A DNA stretch of 64,000 nt from Caballeronia sp. TF1N1 (GCF_022878925.1 NZ_CP084627.1:372001-436000); one strand, 5' to 3'; shown: positions 26,355 through 35,315, counted from the first letter of the stretch. Numbers and translations: made by a program. Notes: generated from the letters alone by a model not told the origin.

Positions 26355-26723
26355 ATGAAGACCGTTCTGCTCGTCGATGACGACCCCGCCACCATCGAAG
26401 CCTGGACCCTCTGCATGCAAGGGGAGGATTGCCGCGTGCTCTACGCCGTCGACGGCAACGGCGCTCTGTCGATACTCGGCGCGCAGACGGTCGACATCGT
26501 CGTGTCCGACTGGATGATGCCGGGACTCGGCGGCGCACTTCTCTGTCAAACGATGAAGAACGACGCCGCGCTCGCGCACATCCCTTTCCTGATGATTTCA
26601 GGGCATCCGAATCCGCCGGCTTTCGTGAGCTACGACGGGTATCTGCGCAAGCCGGTCGAGATGGAGACGCTGGTTGCGGCCGTGAACCGTCTGTGTGCCG
26701 CGAAGAAGCGGCCGCTTTATTGA
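26355..26723 (+). CDS. stand-alone response-regulator receiver protein
   Basis: A 122-residue CheY-like receiver domain with no output domain. The acidic pocket is D8-D10 (LLVDDDP), the phosphoacceptor D52 (IVVSDWMMPG), S82 (MISGHP) and K99 (LRKPVE). No histidine kinase lies nearby, so its partner is unknown. Phosphorylation should modulate protein contacts rather than transcription directly. The start at 26355 follows from the domain boundary; upstream in-frame codons would add a basic tail without domain features. Confidence 0.88.
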   Translation: MKTVLLVDDDPATIEAWTLCMQGEDCRVLYAVDGNGALSILGAQTVDIVVSDWMMPGLGGALLCQTMKNDAALAHIPFLMISGHPNPPAFVSYDGYLRKPVEMETLVAAVNRLCAAKKRPLY

Positions 26724-26817
26724 ACGGCTGCTGCTTGCGCTTCGACGAGAAGCTCGGAACGCGACGACCAAGGCCTCAAGTCGGCATCCACGAGGCAAAG
26801 GCTTGCGGCTTAACCAA

Positions 26818-27531
26818 TCAGCGCAACTCCGCCAGCGCCGCATCCATCTGCGCTTGAGCGAGCCGGTTCAACTCCTGCGGGATTTCGCATTCGAGCGGCA
26901 AGGCGGGCGTGACGATCACGCGGATATGTCCGCCATGATCCGGCCAACCCTTCGCCGGCCAGACCTTGCCCGCGTCGTGGACAACAGGCACGACCGGAAC
27001 CTTGGTCGCGCACGCGAGCCGCACGCCACCCGAAGCGAGCTTTAGCGGCGCATCGTGCGCCACGCGCGTGCCTTCCGGAAAGATCACCACGACGTCGCCT
27101 TTCTTCAGCCGCGCGGCGCATTCACGCGTGACAGCCTGGTGCGCCTGACGGATCGAGCCGCGGTCGAGGCTCACCATGTCCAGACCGCGCAACACCCAGC
27201 CGAAAAAAGGAATCTGCATGAGTTCGTGCTTGAACACGAAGCTGATGCGGCGCGGAAAGAGCGCCATGAACGCGAGCGTCTCCCAGGTCGATTCATGGCG
27301 GCTCAACACGATGCATGGCCCGTGCGGCAAGTGTTCGAGTCCTTCGACCGAGACGCCCACACCGGTGATGACGCGCATCATCGTGACCATCGCGCGGCAC
27401 CATTGCCTGGCTAACCAATAGCGTCCGTTTCTGCCGACGAACGGGAAAAGCGGCAGGATCAGGATCGACCAGATCGTGCCGCTGCCGAGCAGATAGGTGG
27501 CGAAGAGCCATTTGACGAGGGTGCTGCGCAT
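26818..27531 (-). CDS. plsC: 1-acyl-sn-glycerol-3-phosphate acyltransferase
   Basis: A 237-residue membrane-anchored acyltransferase that makes phosphatidic acid. There is one or two N-terminal hydrophobic segments (about 8-32). Motif I is H79-E-S-T-W-E84, with glutamate where the classical HX4D has aspartate; this HX4E form is known in a proteobacterial subgroup. Motif III FPEGTR is at 151-156. Motif IV VPVVPVVHDAG follows. It is monocistronic as far as visible, divergent from the iminopeptidase-like gene. Confidence 0.9.
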   Translation of the reverse strand: MRSTLVKWLFATYLLGSGTIWSILILPLFPFVGRNGRYWLARQWCRAMVTMMRVITGVGVSVEGLEHLPHGPCIVLSRHESTWETLAFMALFPRRISFVFKHELMQIPFFGWVLRGLDMVSLDRGSIRQAHQAVTRECAARLKKGDVVVIFPEGTRVAHDAPLKLASGGVRLACATKVPVVPVVHDAGKVWPAKGWPDHGGHIRVIVTPALPLECEIPQELNRLAQAQMDAALAELR

Positions 27532-27695
27532 TGAAATCGTGCGATCGACGGAGGAAAGCCCAGAAGCATAACGGTATCGAGCCGTGAACGCACGAGGGCA
27601 AAAACCGCCGCTTCGCTCATGCGTCTTCGGGCGCGCGATGCAACAATGGCGCGTGCAGGTCATCGACCGCTTATATCAACATCGCAAGGGAACAC

Positions 27696-28739
27696 ATGGA
27701 TCAGGAGCCGGTGAGTTTCGACGAAGGCATGCTCGACGTGGGCGACGGCCATTCCATCTACTGGCGCGCGCAAGGTCCGCGCGAGGCGCCCGTCATGCTC
27801 GTCGTGCACGGCGGCCCCGGCGGCGCCATGAATCTCAAATGGGCCGAGGTGCTGGAAGCGGACAAGTGGCGCGTCGTGTTCTTCGACCAGCGTGGCTGCG
27901 GCAAGTCGAAGCCTTTCGGCAAGCTGGAGGCGAACGGCATCGATGCGCTCGTCGGCGACATGGAGAAACTGCGAGTCGCGTTGAACATCGAGCGCTGGGC
28001 GCTGTTCGGCGGTTCGTGGGGCACGACGCTCGGGCTTGCTTACGGCGTCACGCATCCCGAACGCTGCACGGGCTTCTTGCTGCGCGGCGTGTTTCTCGCG
28101 CGGCGCGCGGACATCGACTGGTTTCTGTGGGACGTGCGGCGCGTGTTTCCGGAGGCGCATCGCGCGTTTCTGGATGCCATCGAAGCCGCGAGCGGGAAGC
28201 GTCCGACGAGCGGCGAGGAGATCCTGCAACTGACGGAAGCGCCGCTCGCGCGTTTCGATGAAGCCGGCACGCGGCTCGCGCGCGCGTGGACGCTGTATGA
28301 GACCACCTTGTCGGTGGTTAACAAGCCGCCGAAGGAAGCGAAGGAAGCGGACGAGGCGAAAGTATCGGGTGAAGCGCAAGCATCGAGCGAAGCGAAGGAC
28401 TCGAGCGACCCGAAGCAGGACGACAAGCGCCCGAGCGCCGAGGCCAACTCCGCCGCCGTTTCCATGGCGCTGCTCGAACGTCACTACATGGCGCACGAAC
28501 TGCCGCCCGAACCGCTGCTGCCGCGCGTCGCGCGCATTTCGCATCTGCCGTGCAGTATCGTCCACGGACGTTTCGACATGGTGTGTCCCGCGGATCAGGC
28601 GTTCGACCTTGCCGCGCTTTGGCCGGGCGCGCAACTCGCCATCGTGGATGTCGCCGGGCACTGGACCTTCGAGCCCAACAACGTGACGGCATTGCGCAAA
28701 GGCGCGATGGCCCTGGCTCAAGCCATCGCGGCAAGCTGA
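27696..28739 (+). CDS. proline iminopeptidase-like alpha/beta hydrolase with inserted linker
   Basis: A 347-residue S33-family hydrolase. The oxyanion HGGPGG (about 39-44) and DQRGCGKS are typical of prolyl aminopeptidases. The nucleophile is S107 in GGSWGT, the acid is likely D294 in HGRFDMVCP, and the base H322 in AGHWTF. The usual cap domain is interrupted at about 210-254 by a K/E/A/S-rich, probably disordered stretch. This lies between AWTLYETTLSVV and SMALLERHYMAHE, which are normally close. Catalytic residues are intact, so activity is plausible. It lies divergent from plsC. Confidence 0.86.
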   Translation: MDQEPVSFDEGMLDVGDGHSIYWRAQGPREAPVMLVVHGGPGGAMNLKWAEVLEADKWRVVFFDQRGCGKSKPFGKLEANGIDALVGDMEKLRVALNIERWALFGGSWGTTLGLAYGVTHPERCTGFLLRGVFLARRADIDWFLWDVRRVFPEAHRAFLDAIEAASGKRPTSGEEILQLTEAPLARFDEAGTRLARAWTLYETTLSVVNKPPKEAKEADEAKVSGEAQASSEAKDSSDPKQDDKRPSAEANSAAVSMALLERHYMAHELPPEPLLPRVARISHLPCSIVHGRFDMVCPADQAFDLAALWPGAQLAIVDVAGHWTFEPNNVTALRKGAMALAQAIAAS

Positions 28740-28742
28740 CGC

Positions 28743-29975
28743 TTACAGGATCGACGGCGCCGCTTCGGTCAGGCGTCGCCAGTCGAGATCCGCGCCCGCG
28801 ACGATCAGCCGTCCGTTGCGCTGCGTCGCAATGGTGAGCGTGACGCACAGCGACGTCCCCGTTACCGACAGATACGGCGCGCTCGTGATGACCTGCTGCG
28901 GCCGCGTGTGGGCATCGACGAAGTAGGGGCGCGTGTCCCAGCGGCCTGTCGAGGCGTCCGCAATGGGCGCGAAGCGGTCGGCTGAGCGCCGCTCACACGC
29001 GCCGGCGAGCGTCGGCAGGCATTCGCGACCCGCGTGGTCGAGAAAGAAGCAACTGATCGTACAAGGCAGCGCGAGCAACGCGGCGCAAGCATGCTCGGCG
29101 GATGCGCCGCCCGCGAGGCGCGTCGCGGCCTGCGCCAGATTCGAGCGATACGGCATCAGCAGCAAGTCGCTCGCGAGGCGCTCGGTGCGGCGCGTCTGCG
29201 CGAGCGAATCGAATACGTTTTCGAAGAGCGGCGTGGCCGCGCCGCGTTCGGCGAGTTGCGCGGCCGGTTGACCGAACAGATAACCCTGCACGAAGTCCAC
29301 GTTGGAGCGCGCCGCGAGCATCAGGTCGTCGCTGGTTTCGATTCCCTCGGCCACCACGAACATACCGGATTCATGCAGCAGATCGACGAGCTTCGGCATC
29401 AGCGCATCGCGCATCGGCGTGCGTCGCTTGCCGCTCTGCGCGCGCACCAGGCTGCGGTCGAGCTTGACGATATCCGGCCGCATCGTGAGCAGACGATCGA
29501 TATTGGAATGCCCGGCGCCGAAGTCGTCGACGGCGACGAGAAAGCCCTGCGCGCGAAACGAGCGCGTCGCGCGCGCGATTTCCGCGACATCCGAACCACC
29601 CGATTCGAGCACTTCGATCACGATCCGCTCCGGCGCGAGCCCGGCCGCGTGCGTGAGCGCGGCGAACTGTTTCGCATAGCCAGGGTCCGTGAAAGTCGCA
29701 GGGTTCATGTTGACGAACAGCCAGTGCGCGCTCGGCAGCACCGGCGCGGCATGACGGAGGTGCGCCAGATGACTCATGCGGTCGAGCGCGGTGAGCTCGC
29801 CCGAGACGATCGCGCGGCCAAACAGATCGAACGGGCCGATCAGCGCGCCATCGCCCGCATCGCCGCGCAACAGCGCCTCGTAACCGACTTCGCGCTGATG
29901 CGGGAGGCTGTAGATCGGCTGCAGATGCGTGCGAAGCGTGATGCCGTCGACGACTCCGGTGTGCGCCGTCAACAC
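28743..29975 (-). CDS. EAL-domain c-di-GMP phosphodiesterase with C-terminal sensor-like domain
   Basis: About 410 residues from a GTG at 29975; the start is uncertain because the open frame continues far upstream without stop. The EAL domain occupies about 10-250: GYEALLRG carries the catalytic E33, with FVNMNP, VIEVLES, VAVDDFGAGHSNIDRLL and VAEGIETSDD. The C-terminal part (about 300-410) ends FVDAHTRPQQVITSAPYLSVTGTSLCVTLTI, resembling the PDC/Cache-like module of YkuI-type proteins. A degrading role for cyclic di-GMP is expected. No transmembrane helix is evident. It is divergent from the 30249 gene. Confidence 0.85.
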   Translation of the reverse strand: MLTAHTGVVDGITLRTHLQPIYSLPHQREVGYEALLRGDAGDGALIGPFDLFGRAIVSGELTALDRMSHLAHLRHAAPVLPSAHWLFVNMNPATFTDPGYAKQFAALTHAAGLAPERIVIEVLESGGSDVAEIARATRSFRAQGFLVAVDDFGAGHSNIDRLLTMRPDIVKLDRSLVRAQSGKRRTPMRDALMPKLVDLLHESGMFVVAEGIETSDDLMLAARSNVDFVQGYLFGQPAAQLAERGAATPLFENVFDSLAQTRRTERLASDLLLMPYRSNLAQAATRLAGGASAEHACAALLALPCTISCFFLDHAGRECLPTLAGACERRSADRFAPIADASTGRWDTRPYFVDAHTRPQQVITSAPYLSVTGTSLCVTLTIATQRNGRLIVAGADLDWRRLTEAAPSIL

Positions 29976-30248
29976 GTCGGACCACGCCGGCCGAGGCCTG
30001 ACGGCTGCATGCGGACACAGCGTCGGGGAGAATGCACATACGAGTCGATGAACGGCACGGCAATGGCACGCGGCAAGATGGGGATACAAGGCAGTATCGG
30101 CCGAGCGTGCGAAAACTTGAGTGGCGGCGTCGTGTTTGCCCGCGCCCGCGCCGCGACCTATCTTTGAAGAGGCGGTGATACGATCCCGCTGCAACTTAAG
30201 CGGCGCAAGGCTCGTCGAAGCTTGCACCAAAACCTTTGAGAGACATCG

Positions 30249-30671
30249 ATGGCGCAACAGAAAACCAATCCAAAACTCGAGCAGGCGCTCACGCGCGGCG
30301 ATCTCGCCATCCGTCAGGCCAATTCGGCTCGCGCCACGGCGGTGTTGCGCGCACTCGGCAAGATGATCGCGGAGGCGTCGGCGACCATCGGCGTCGAAGC
30401 GCACGTGGTCGTTCACGACGGCGACAAGATCTACGATCCCGCCGACGGCGCGTGGCCGCAGCAGTTGCTCGTTTCGCTCGATGGCCCTGTCGAGGAGAAC
30501 GATCCGGACGAAATTCGCACGATCACCTTGCTCGCCGACACGCCGGCCACCATCTTCCGCTGCGAATGGCAGCGTGCCGACGGCAATCTCGGCCGTCAGG
30601 AGGGACGCCCGCTTGCCATGGTTGCTTTCATTACCGACGTCGACATTCCCTGGCTCGACGAAGAAGACTGA
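30249..30671 (+). CDS. small acidic protein of unknown function
   Basis: A 140-residue soluble protein I do not recognise. It is helical at first (LEQALTRGDLAIRQANSARATAVLRALGKMIAEA), then beta-like, with IGVEAHVVVHDGDKIYDPADGAWPQQLLVSLDG and a very acidic C-terminus IPWLDEED. Codon use is normal, and a strong terminator lies 38 bp after the stop, both supporting a real gene. It lies divergent from the EAL gene. No motif suggests a reaction. Confidence 0.75.
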   Translation: MAQQKTNPKLEQALTRGDLAIRQANSARATAVLRALGKMIAEASATIGVEAHVVVHDGDKIYDPADGAWPQQLLVSLDGPVEENDPDEIRTITLLADTPATIFRCEWQRADGNLGRQEGRPLAMVAFITDVDIPWLDEED

Positions 30672-30709
30672 TTACCCCGTCTTTGATTTGGTCAACATGT
30701 TGTGAGATT

Positions 30710-30743
30710 CGCGGATGCCAAAAGTCCTGGCATCCGCGTTTTT
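30710..30743 (+). terminator. intrinsic terminator
   Basis: Perfect 11-bp stem CGCGGATGCCA / TGGCATCCGCG (30710-30720 and 30728-30738) followed by five T residues. Confidence 0.92.
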
Positions 30744-31191
30744 GTGTCCGCTCATTTCCCAACGATCCCATTTGTTGCCGTTTTCTGTTTTCGAGTGTTG
30801 CGTGAAGCGCAAACGTTACCGTGTCCCCTTTTTTTAGTCTTTTGACGTGATTACGCGATATTTCGTATTGCTTGACAGACGGCTATTCTCCTGAATACCT
30901 CTCACGGCATTTGGTGGCTGTTGGCCCTCGTTTCTTTTCACTCTTCTTGTGCATGCATATTCGAATACCGGCTATGCATATTTATTTTTGCAGCAGTTGC
31001 CCGGCGATTAGTTCGGCAATTAGAATAAAAGTTCTAATTGTTTAGCCTGAATTTTGCTGAGAAACAGTGGCAAGCGCGCACCCCGTTATTTGACTTCGTG
31101 AGAGGCTCGATTCGCCGTGTGAGGGCACAACCTTAAAACGCCCATATCACGCGGCAATTTCCTAATCGCCAAGAAAAATGGGGTTTACAAA
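30744..31191. promoter_or_regulatory. AT-rich regulatory spacer before the FeeM-like gene
   Basis: About 450 bp without a gene, visibly lower in GC than all neighbours. It contains two ATGCATAT direct repeats (30953-30960 and 30974-30981), starts 21 bp apart, with the palindrome ATTCGAAT between them. A perfect inverted repeat with 9-bp arms CAATTAGAA and TTCTAATTG lies at 31017-31040 around TAAAAG. This density of symmetric sequence suggests a complex promoter. Confidence 0.6.
31017..31040. promoter_or_regulatory. perfect 9-bp inverted repeat, candidate operator
   Basis: Arms at 31017-31025 and 31032-31040 with a 6-nt AT-rich spacer, 152 bp before the FeeM-like start. No T run follows, so a terminator is unlikely. 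Confidence 0.5.
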
Positions 31192-31968
31192 ATGGAACGT
31201 CTGAACCTTGCCACGAATGCCGCCGCTAACCAATCTGAAACGGCGCTTCGTCCGACACTCACGGTAGTGCCCGCACTTCAGAAAACGGAACGCATGCCGT
31301 TTACTATCCGTATCGTCCAGGACGACGACGGGCTACAGAAAGCCGTAAGCATCAGGCGTTCTGCGTATGGTCGGCATTTGCCCGAATTCGCCGAGAAAAT
31401 GACGATCGAGCATTCCGATCGCGATAGCGGCACCGCGGTTTTGCTCGCGGAATCGAAACTCGATGGCGCGCCGTTGGGCACCATGCGCATTCAGACCAAT
31501 GCGTATGCGCCGCTCGCGGTCGAGCAGTCGATCAAGCTGCCGGGTCATCTCGCCGAAAGCCGACTCGCGGAAGCGACGCGCCTCGGCGTGGCGGGCGGCA
31601 TGGTGGGAAGAGTCGTGAAGGTGGCGTTGTGCAAGGCGTTGTGGATGTTCTGCGAACTGCATGAGATCGACTGGATGGTGATTACCGCGCGTGCGCCGCT
31701 CGACCGGGAATACGAAGCCATGCTGTTCAAGGACGTGTTCGGCGTAAACGAGTATCTGCCGATGGCGCACGTGGGCGGCATGCCGCATCGCGTGCTGGCC
31801 AAGGAAGTGGCTGTCGCGCGGCAGCGTTGGGAAGAGGCGCGTCACCCATTGTTCAACTACATGGTGAATACGCATCATCCGGACATCGATTTGCAATCTG
31901 TAGATTTATCTTTTGACTGGGAACCGGTACGATGCCCTGAGGCTCCGCTGATGGCTTACGGCCGGTAG
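31192..31968 (+). CDS. N-acyl amino acid synthase FeeM-like (GNAT/autoinducer-synthase fold)
   Basis: A 258-residue protein. After an unstructured lead of about 35 residues comes the core: IRIVQDDDGLQKAVSIRRSAYGRHLPEFAE, VLLAESKLDGAPLGTMRIQTN, LAESRLAEATRLGV and an ALWMFCELHEIDWMVITAR segment. This order resembles FeeM-type N-acyl amino acid synthases, which are related to LuxI and GNAT enzymes and join a fatty acyl group from acyl-ACP to an amino acid. Assignment is by pattern recall and not certain. An AT-rich promoter region precedes it, and a membrane GGDEF-EAL gene follows 146 bp downstream, suggesting a signalling link. Confidence 0.6.
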   Translation: MERLNLATNAAANQSETALRPTLTVVPALQKTERMPFTIRIVQDDDGLQKAVSIRRSAYGRHLPEFAEKMTIEHSDRDSGTAVLLAESKLDGAPLGTMRIQTNAYAPLAVEQSIKLPGHLAESRLAEATRLGVAGGMVGRVVKVALCKALWMFCELHEIDWMVITARAPLDREYEAMLFKDVFGVNEYLPMAHVGGMPHRVLAKEVAVARQRWEEARHPLFNYMVNTHHPDIDLQSVDLSFDWEPVRCPEAPLMAYGR

Positions 31969-32114
31969 AAGAAGGGCTGCGGTAACGAAAGCAAGAGCAA
32001 AAAAGCCGGGCCCGAAGTGGTCCGGTTGGCCAAAGAGTGCGGTGGCGGGGGCAAGCTCGGCTCCGCCGCGCCTCTCGCCGGCAAGATCGGCGCAAACGGG
32101 GGGCTTATTCAGGT

Positions 32115-35084
32115 ATGGCGTCGGTTATTCCAGCTTCCTTATCGAGATTCAGACGCTCGGGCTCGTGGATCGACGGCGCGTTGTACGCGGTCGCCGTCTA
32201 CGCGGTCCCGTTTCTGATCGCACTCGGTACGCTAGCGACGCTCTTCTTTTTACCCCGCCAGTACGAAACGCGGGGCGCGGTCCCGCTCGAACTCCACGTT
32301 CTCGCCGATCATGGCGACTCGCTCGGTCCCGAAGCCGCGCGCGAAGCCCTGCGCGCCGCACCGGCCACCACGCGCTACAACACGCATCTCTCCGAAAAAC
32401 CCGTCTGGTTTTCCATCACGGCGCCCGTCATGAGCACGGAGTCGTCGACTGCAATCGAACTGCCTTCGCGCCACGCGCAGTCGCTTTCATGCTGGAACGC
32501 CAGTAACCTCCAGCCGCTCGGCACCGCCGATCGCGAAAGCGTGAGCGGCGAGATGCATCCGGTCAAGGCCGGTTTCTTCGTGCAGGTGGGGCGCATCAAG
32601 GCACCGTTGTCCGTCATTTGCCGCGGCGTTTATTCGGGCCCGGCGCAGATCAACGCGTTTGCGTGGGAATGGCAAGGTCTCCGAAGCTCGGCGCTCGACT
32701 TCCAGGAAAGCTCCGGGCTGATCGCGGGCGGTTTGCTCACGCTCGCGGTATTCGTTTTCGTCACCGCGTTGATCAATCACGAATGGACGTACGTGATTTT
32801 CGCGGTGTGGCTCGTCGGCAATCTGCGTTTGTGCGCCAACGCCATGGGCTGGGACATGCAGTGGCTCGGCCGCGTACTGCCAGCCGACTTTATGACGCCG
32901 CTCAGGCAAATCACGTTCGCCGCGTACTACTTGCTGACCGCCGCGCTATTCCAGCAGCTGTTCCGCCGTGAATTGCGCGTGGTCGGTTACCGGTGGCTTT
33001 TGCGCGTCATTCAGTACGTCGGCATCGTGCTCCTTGGGGCAGCCGTGGCGTTGCCGTATTCGCTGTTCATTCCGACGCTGTGGGTCATTGCCGGCTTCGG
33101 TATCTGCGTGCTGCTGTTCTTCCTCGTGCGGCTCGTGTGGATGGCCCGTTCGCGCACGGTCATGTGGTACGTGGCGTCGCTCGCCATCGTACTGTTTTCC
33201 ACGTTCTCCGAAGTACTTGGCGCGGCGTTCGGCCTCAAGGTGCTGGTCGGCGGCGTGAACACGGTAATGGCCGCGCTGTCGTCGAGCATGATGGCGGCGT
33301 TTGCCATCGCCGAGCAGATGCGCGCCGAGCGCGACTTCCGCCGTCAGGCGCAGATGGAATTACGCAACACTTACGAAGTCACGCCAATCGGTCTCTTCAC
33401 GCTCGATACCGACGGCCGCTTCGTGCGCGCCAATCCGGCGCTGCGCTCGATGCTCGACCTGCAGAAAGCGGAATACAAAGTCCGCCACTGGAACGATTAC
33501 TTCGAGCCCGGCGCGTGGGGCGCGCTGCAGGCGCTGGCATCGAAAGGCAGTGACGGTGAGCTCGAAATGGGCGGTTCCGCCGCGCGCGGCACGGGCGAGC
33601 GGCGCTATCTATTGAAGGCTATCCGCTCGAATGGTTGGATCGAAGGCTCGCTGCAGGACACGACCGAACGTTCGCGCGCCGTCGAGCGTCTGCGCTTTCT
33701 CGCGGAGCATGATCCGTTGACGGGTTCGCTGAACCGGCGCGGTATCGAGAAAGCTATTTCCGCCCAAAGCGATGAAATGTTGCCGTGGGCGCTTGCCTAT
33801 GTCGACCTCGACCGCTTCAAGCTCGTGAACGACCTCTTCGGGCACCGCAGTGGCGACGAAGTCTTGCGCCAGGTCGCGGCACGCACGCGGGCGCATTTCG
33901 CGCGCAATTACGCGGTGGGGCGAATCGGTGGCGACGAGTTCGTCTGCGTCATGCACGACACGTCGATTGAAGACGCCATCGCGCAATGCCGCGAACTCAT
34001 TTCCATTCTTTCTGACGCGCCCTATCAGGTCGGAAATCGCGCGTTTCAGGTGAAGGCTTCGATCGGTCTCGTCGAATGCTCGCAGGGCGTGCGCGTGCAG
34101 GACGCGCTGTCGCATGCGGATCGCGCGTGCCGCGAAGCGAAGAAGGTCGCGCATACTCACCTCGTCACGTACCGCAAGGGCGCGGCGGCGTTCGAGGAGC
34201 GCGCGGAAGAATTGAAACTCGTCGAGACGCTCGGCCGCAATCGTCTGCCGCCGGGCCTTTTTCTCGTGATGCAGCCGATCATGTCGTTATCGGCGCCAAC
34301 GGAATCGCTTAATTTCGAAGTACTTCTGCGCATGCGCGCGCCGGACGGCACGACGCTGCCTGCGGGCAAGGTGATCGTCGCGGCGGAAGAGTCCGGCAAT
34401 ATCGCTGCAATCGACCGCTGGGTCATTACCACGTTGCTCGAATGGATCGAGGCGCATCGCCATGAATTGAAGAACACGCAATTCATTTGCGTGAACCTTT
34501 CGGGCGGTTCGCTCAACGACGAGCAATTCATGGAGGACATTTTCGCGTTGTTCGCGCGGCATCAGTCAGTGGTGCATTACCTTTGCCTCGAAATCACCGA
34601 AAGCGTGGCGCTGCACGATTTGGAGAACACGCAGCGCTTTATTGCGCGCGTCCATGACATGGGCGGCAAAATCGCGCTCGACGACTTTGGCGCGGGTTAT
34701 TCCTCGTTCAAATATTTGAAGGCACTTTCGGCTGATGCGCTGAAAATCGACGGCGAATTCGTGCGCTCCATGTGTGCGCATCCGGCGGATATTGCCATTG
34801 TCGAAGCCATCGTCGCGCTTGCGCGCAATCTCGGCATGCGCAGCGTGGCGGAATGGGTCGAAGACATCGATACTCTGCGCGCATTGCAGGAAATCGGCGT
34901 CGATTATGTGCAGGGTTTTTTAGTCGCGAAACCGCAAGACAGCGTCGCCATTCTTTCGGCGACTTCCGCTGCGAGTTTCGTAAAAGATCCGGAAGTGGTG
35001 AGTTTTGTCGAGTGCCTGTCCGCGCCGGCGCAGGCGCTCGCATTCGACTATGAATGGCGCGCCCGCGCCGCGGGCACCCATTAA
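32115..35084 (+). CDS. membrane sensor PAS-GGDEF-EAL protein
   Basis: About 989 residues from ATG 32115. One helix (about 20-45) precedes a periplasmic domain (about 46-205). Seven or so helices follow (about 208-410, a 7TMR-DISM-like layout), then a PAS-like domain (TYEVTPIGLFTLDTDGRFVRANPALR). GGDEF is intact at 605-609 (RIGGDEFVCV), but the RxxD inhibitory site appears absent (ARNY). The EAL domain has E735 in NFEVLLRM, so EVL rather than EAL, with LEITES, ALDDFGAGYSS and AEWVED retained. Both synthesis and breakdown of c-di-GMP are possible. It follows the FeeM-like gene. Confidence 0.9.
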   Translation: MASVIPASLSRFRRSGSWIDGALYAVAVYAVPFLIALGTLATLFFLPRQYETRGAVPLELHVLADHGDSLGPEAAREALRAAPATTRYNTHLSEKPVWFSITAPVMSTESSTAIELPSRHAQSLSCWNASNLQPLGTADRESVSGEMHPVKAGFFVQVGRIKAPLSVICRGVYSGPAQINAFAWEWQGLRSSALDFQESSGLIAGGLLTLAVFVFVTALINHEWTYVIFAVWLVGNLRLCANAMGWDMQWLGRVLPADFMTPLRQITFAAYYLLTAALFQQLFRRELRVVGYRWLLRVIQYVGIVLLGAAVALPYSLFIPTLWVIAGFGICVLLFFLVRLVWMARSRTVMWYVASLAIVLFSTFSEVLGAAFGLKVLVGGVNTVMAALSSSMMAAFAIAEQMRAERDFRRQAQMELRNTYEVTPIGLFTLDTDGRFVRANPALRSMLDLQKAEYKVRHWNDYFEPGAWGALQALASKGSDGELEMGGSAARGTGERRYLLKAIRSNGWIEGSLQDTTERSRAVERLRFLAEHDPLTGSLNRRGIEKAISAQSDEMLPWALAYVDLDRFKLVNDLFGHRSGDEVLRQVAARTRAHFARNYAVGRIGGDEFVCVMHDTSIEDAIAQCRELISILSDAPYQVGNRAFQVKASIGLVECSQGVRVQDALSHADRACREAKKVAHTHLVTYRKGAAAFEERAEELKLVETLGRNRLPPGLFLVMQPIMSLSAPTESLNFEVLLRMRAPDGTTLPAGKVIVAAEESGNIAAIDRWVITTLLEWIEAHRHELKNTQFICVNLSGGSLNDEQFMEDIFALFARHQSVVHYLCLEITESVALHDLENTQRFIARVHDMGGKIALDDFGAGYSSFKYLKALSADALKIDGEFVRSMCAHPADIAIVEAIVALARNLGMRSVAEWVEDIDTLRALQEIGVDYVQGFLVAKPQDSVAILSATSAASFVKDPEVVSFVECLSAPAQALAFDYEWRARAAGTH

Positions 35085-35094
35085 CTTCTATTTT

Positions 35095-35119
35095 CGAACC
35101 CGTTTTCAGGCGGGTTTCG
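35095..35119. terminator. short bidirectional terminator-like hairpin
   Basis: AACCCG / CGGGTT (35097-35102 and 35111-35116) around TTTTCAGG; it includes the stop of the small minus-strand gene. A weak stem with limited T tract, so only a possible terminator between convergent genes. Confidence 0.35.
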
Positions 35120-35315
35120 ATTCACTCAAAATCTTGTTCGCCGCGATGGGAATGCGCGTGTCGTCCCATTGCGCGAGCCATTGAATCTCCTTTTGCGTGA
35201 AATAGCCGGGATGATTGCGCAGCGCGAACTGCAGGGAATCGACGATGTGATCGCGAATGATCTGCGGGGCGTTGTCGTCGTTGACAATCGCGTGAAGGGC
35301 TTCGAGTGTGCTCAT
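35106..35315 (-). CDS. small protein of unknown function
   Basis: Predicted 69 residues, MSTLEALHAIVNDDNAPQIIRDHIVDSLQFALRNHPGYFTQKEIQWLAQWDD..., mostly helical and soluble. I do not recognise a family. A longer frame exists upstream but becomes low quality, so 35315 is preferred. The ribosome binding site is weak. It is convergent with the GGDEF-EAL gene. Confidence 0.6.
   Translation of the reverse strand: MSTLEALHAIVNDDNAPQIIRDHIVDSLQFALRNHPGYFTQKEIQWLAQWDDTRIPIAANKILSESKPA

Noticed and set aside
27295..27312. HX4E instead of HX4D in the PlsC-type acyltransferase as an inactivating change
   Set aside because: The HX4E form is known in a proteobacterial subgroup and the other acyltransferase motifs are intact, so activity is likely kept.
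29976..30416. Upstream extension of the EAL protein on the minus strand
   Set aside because: The frame stays open but overlaps the 30249 gene and contains no domain; the composition is that of a shadow frame.
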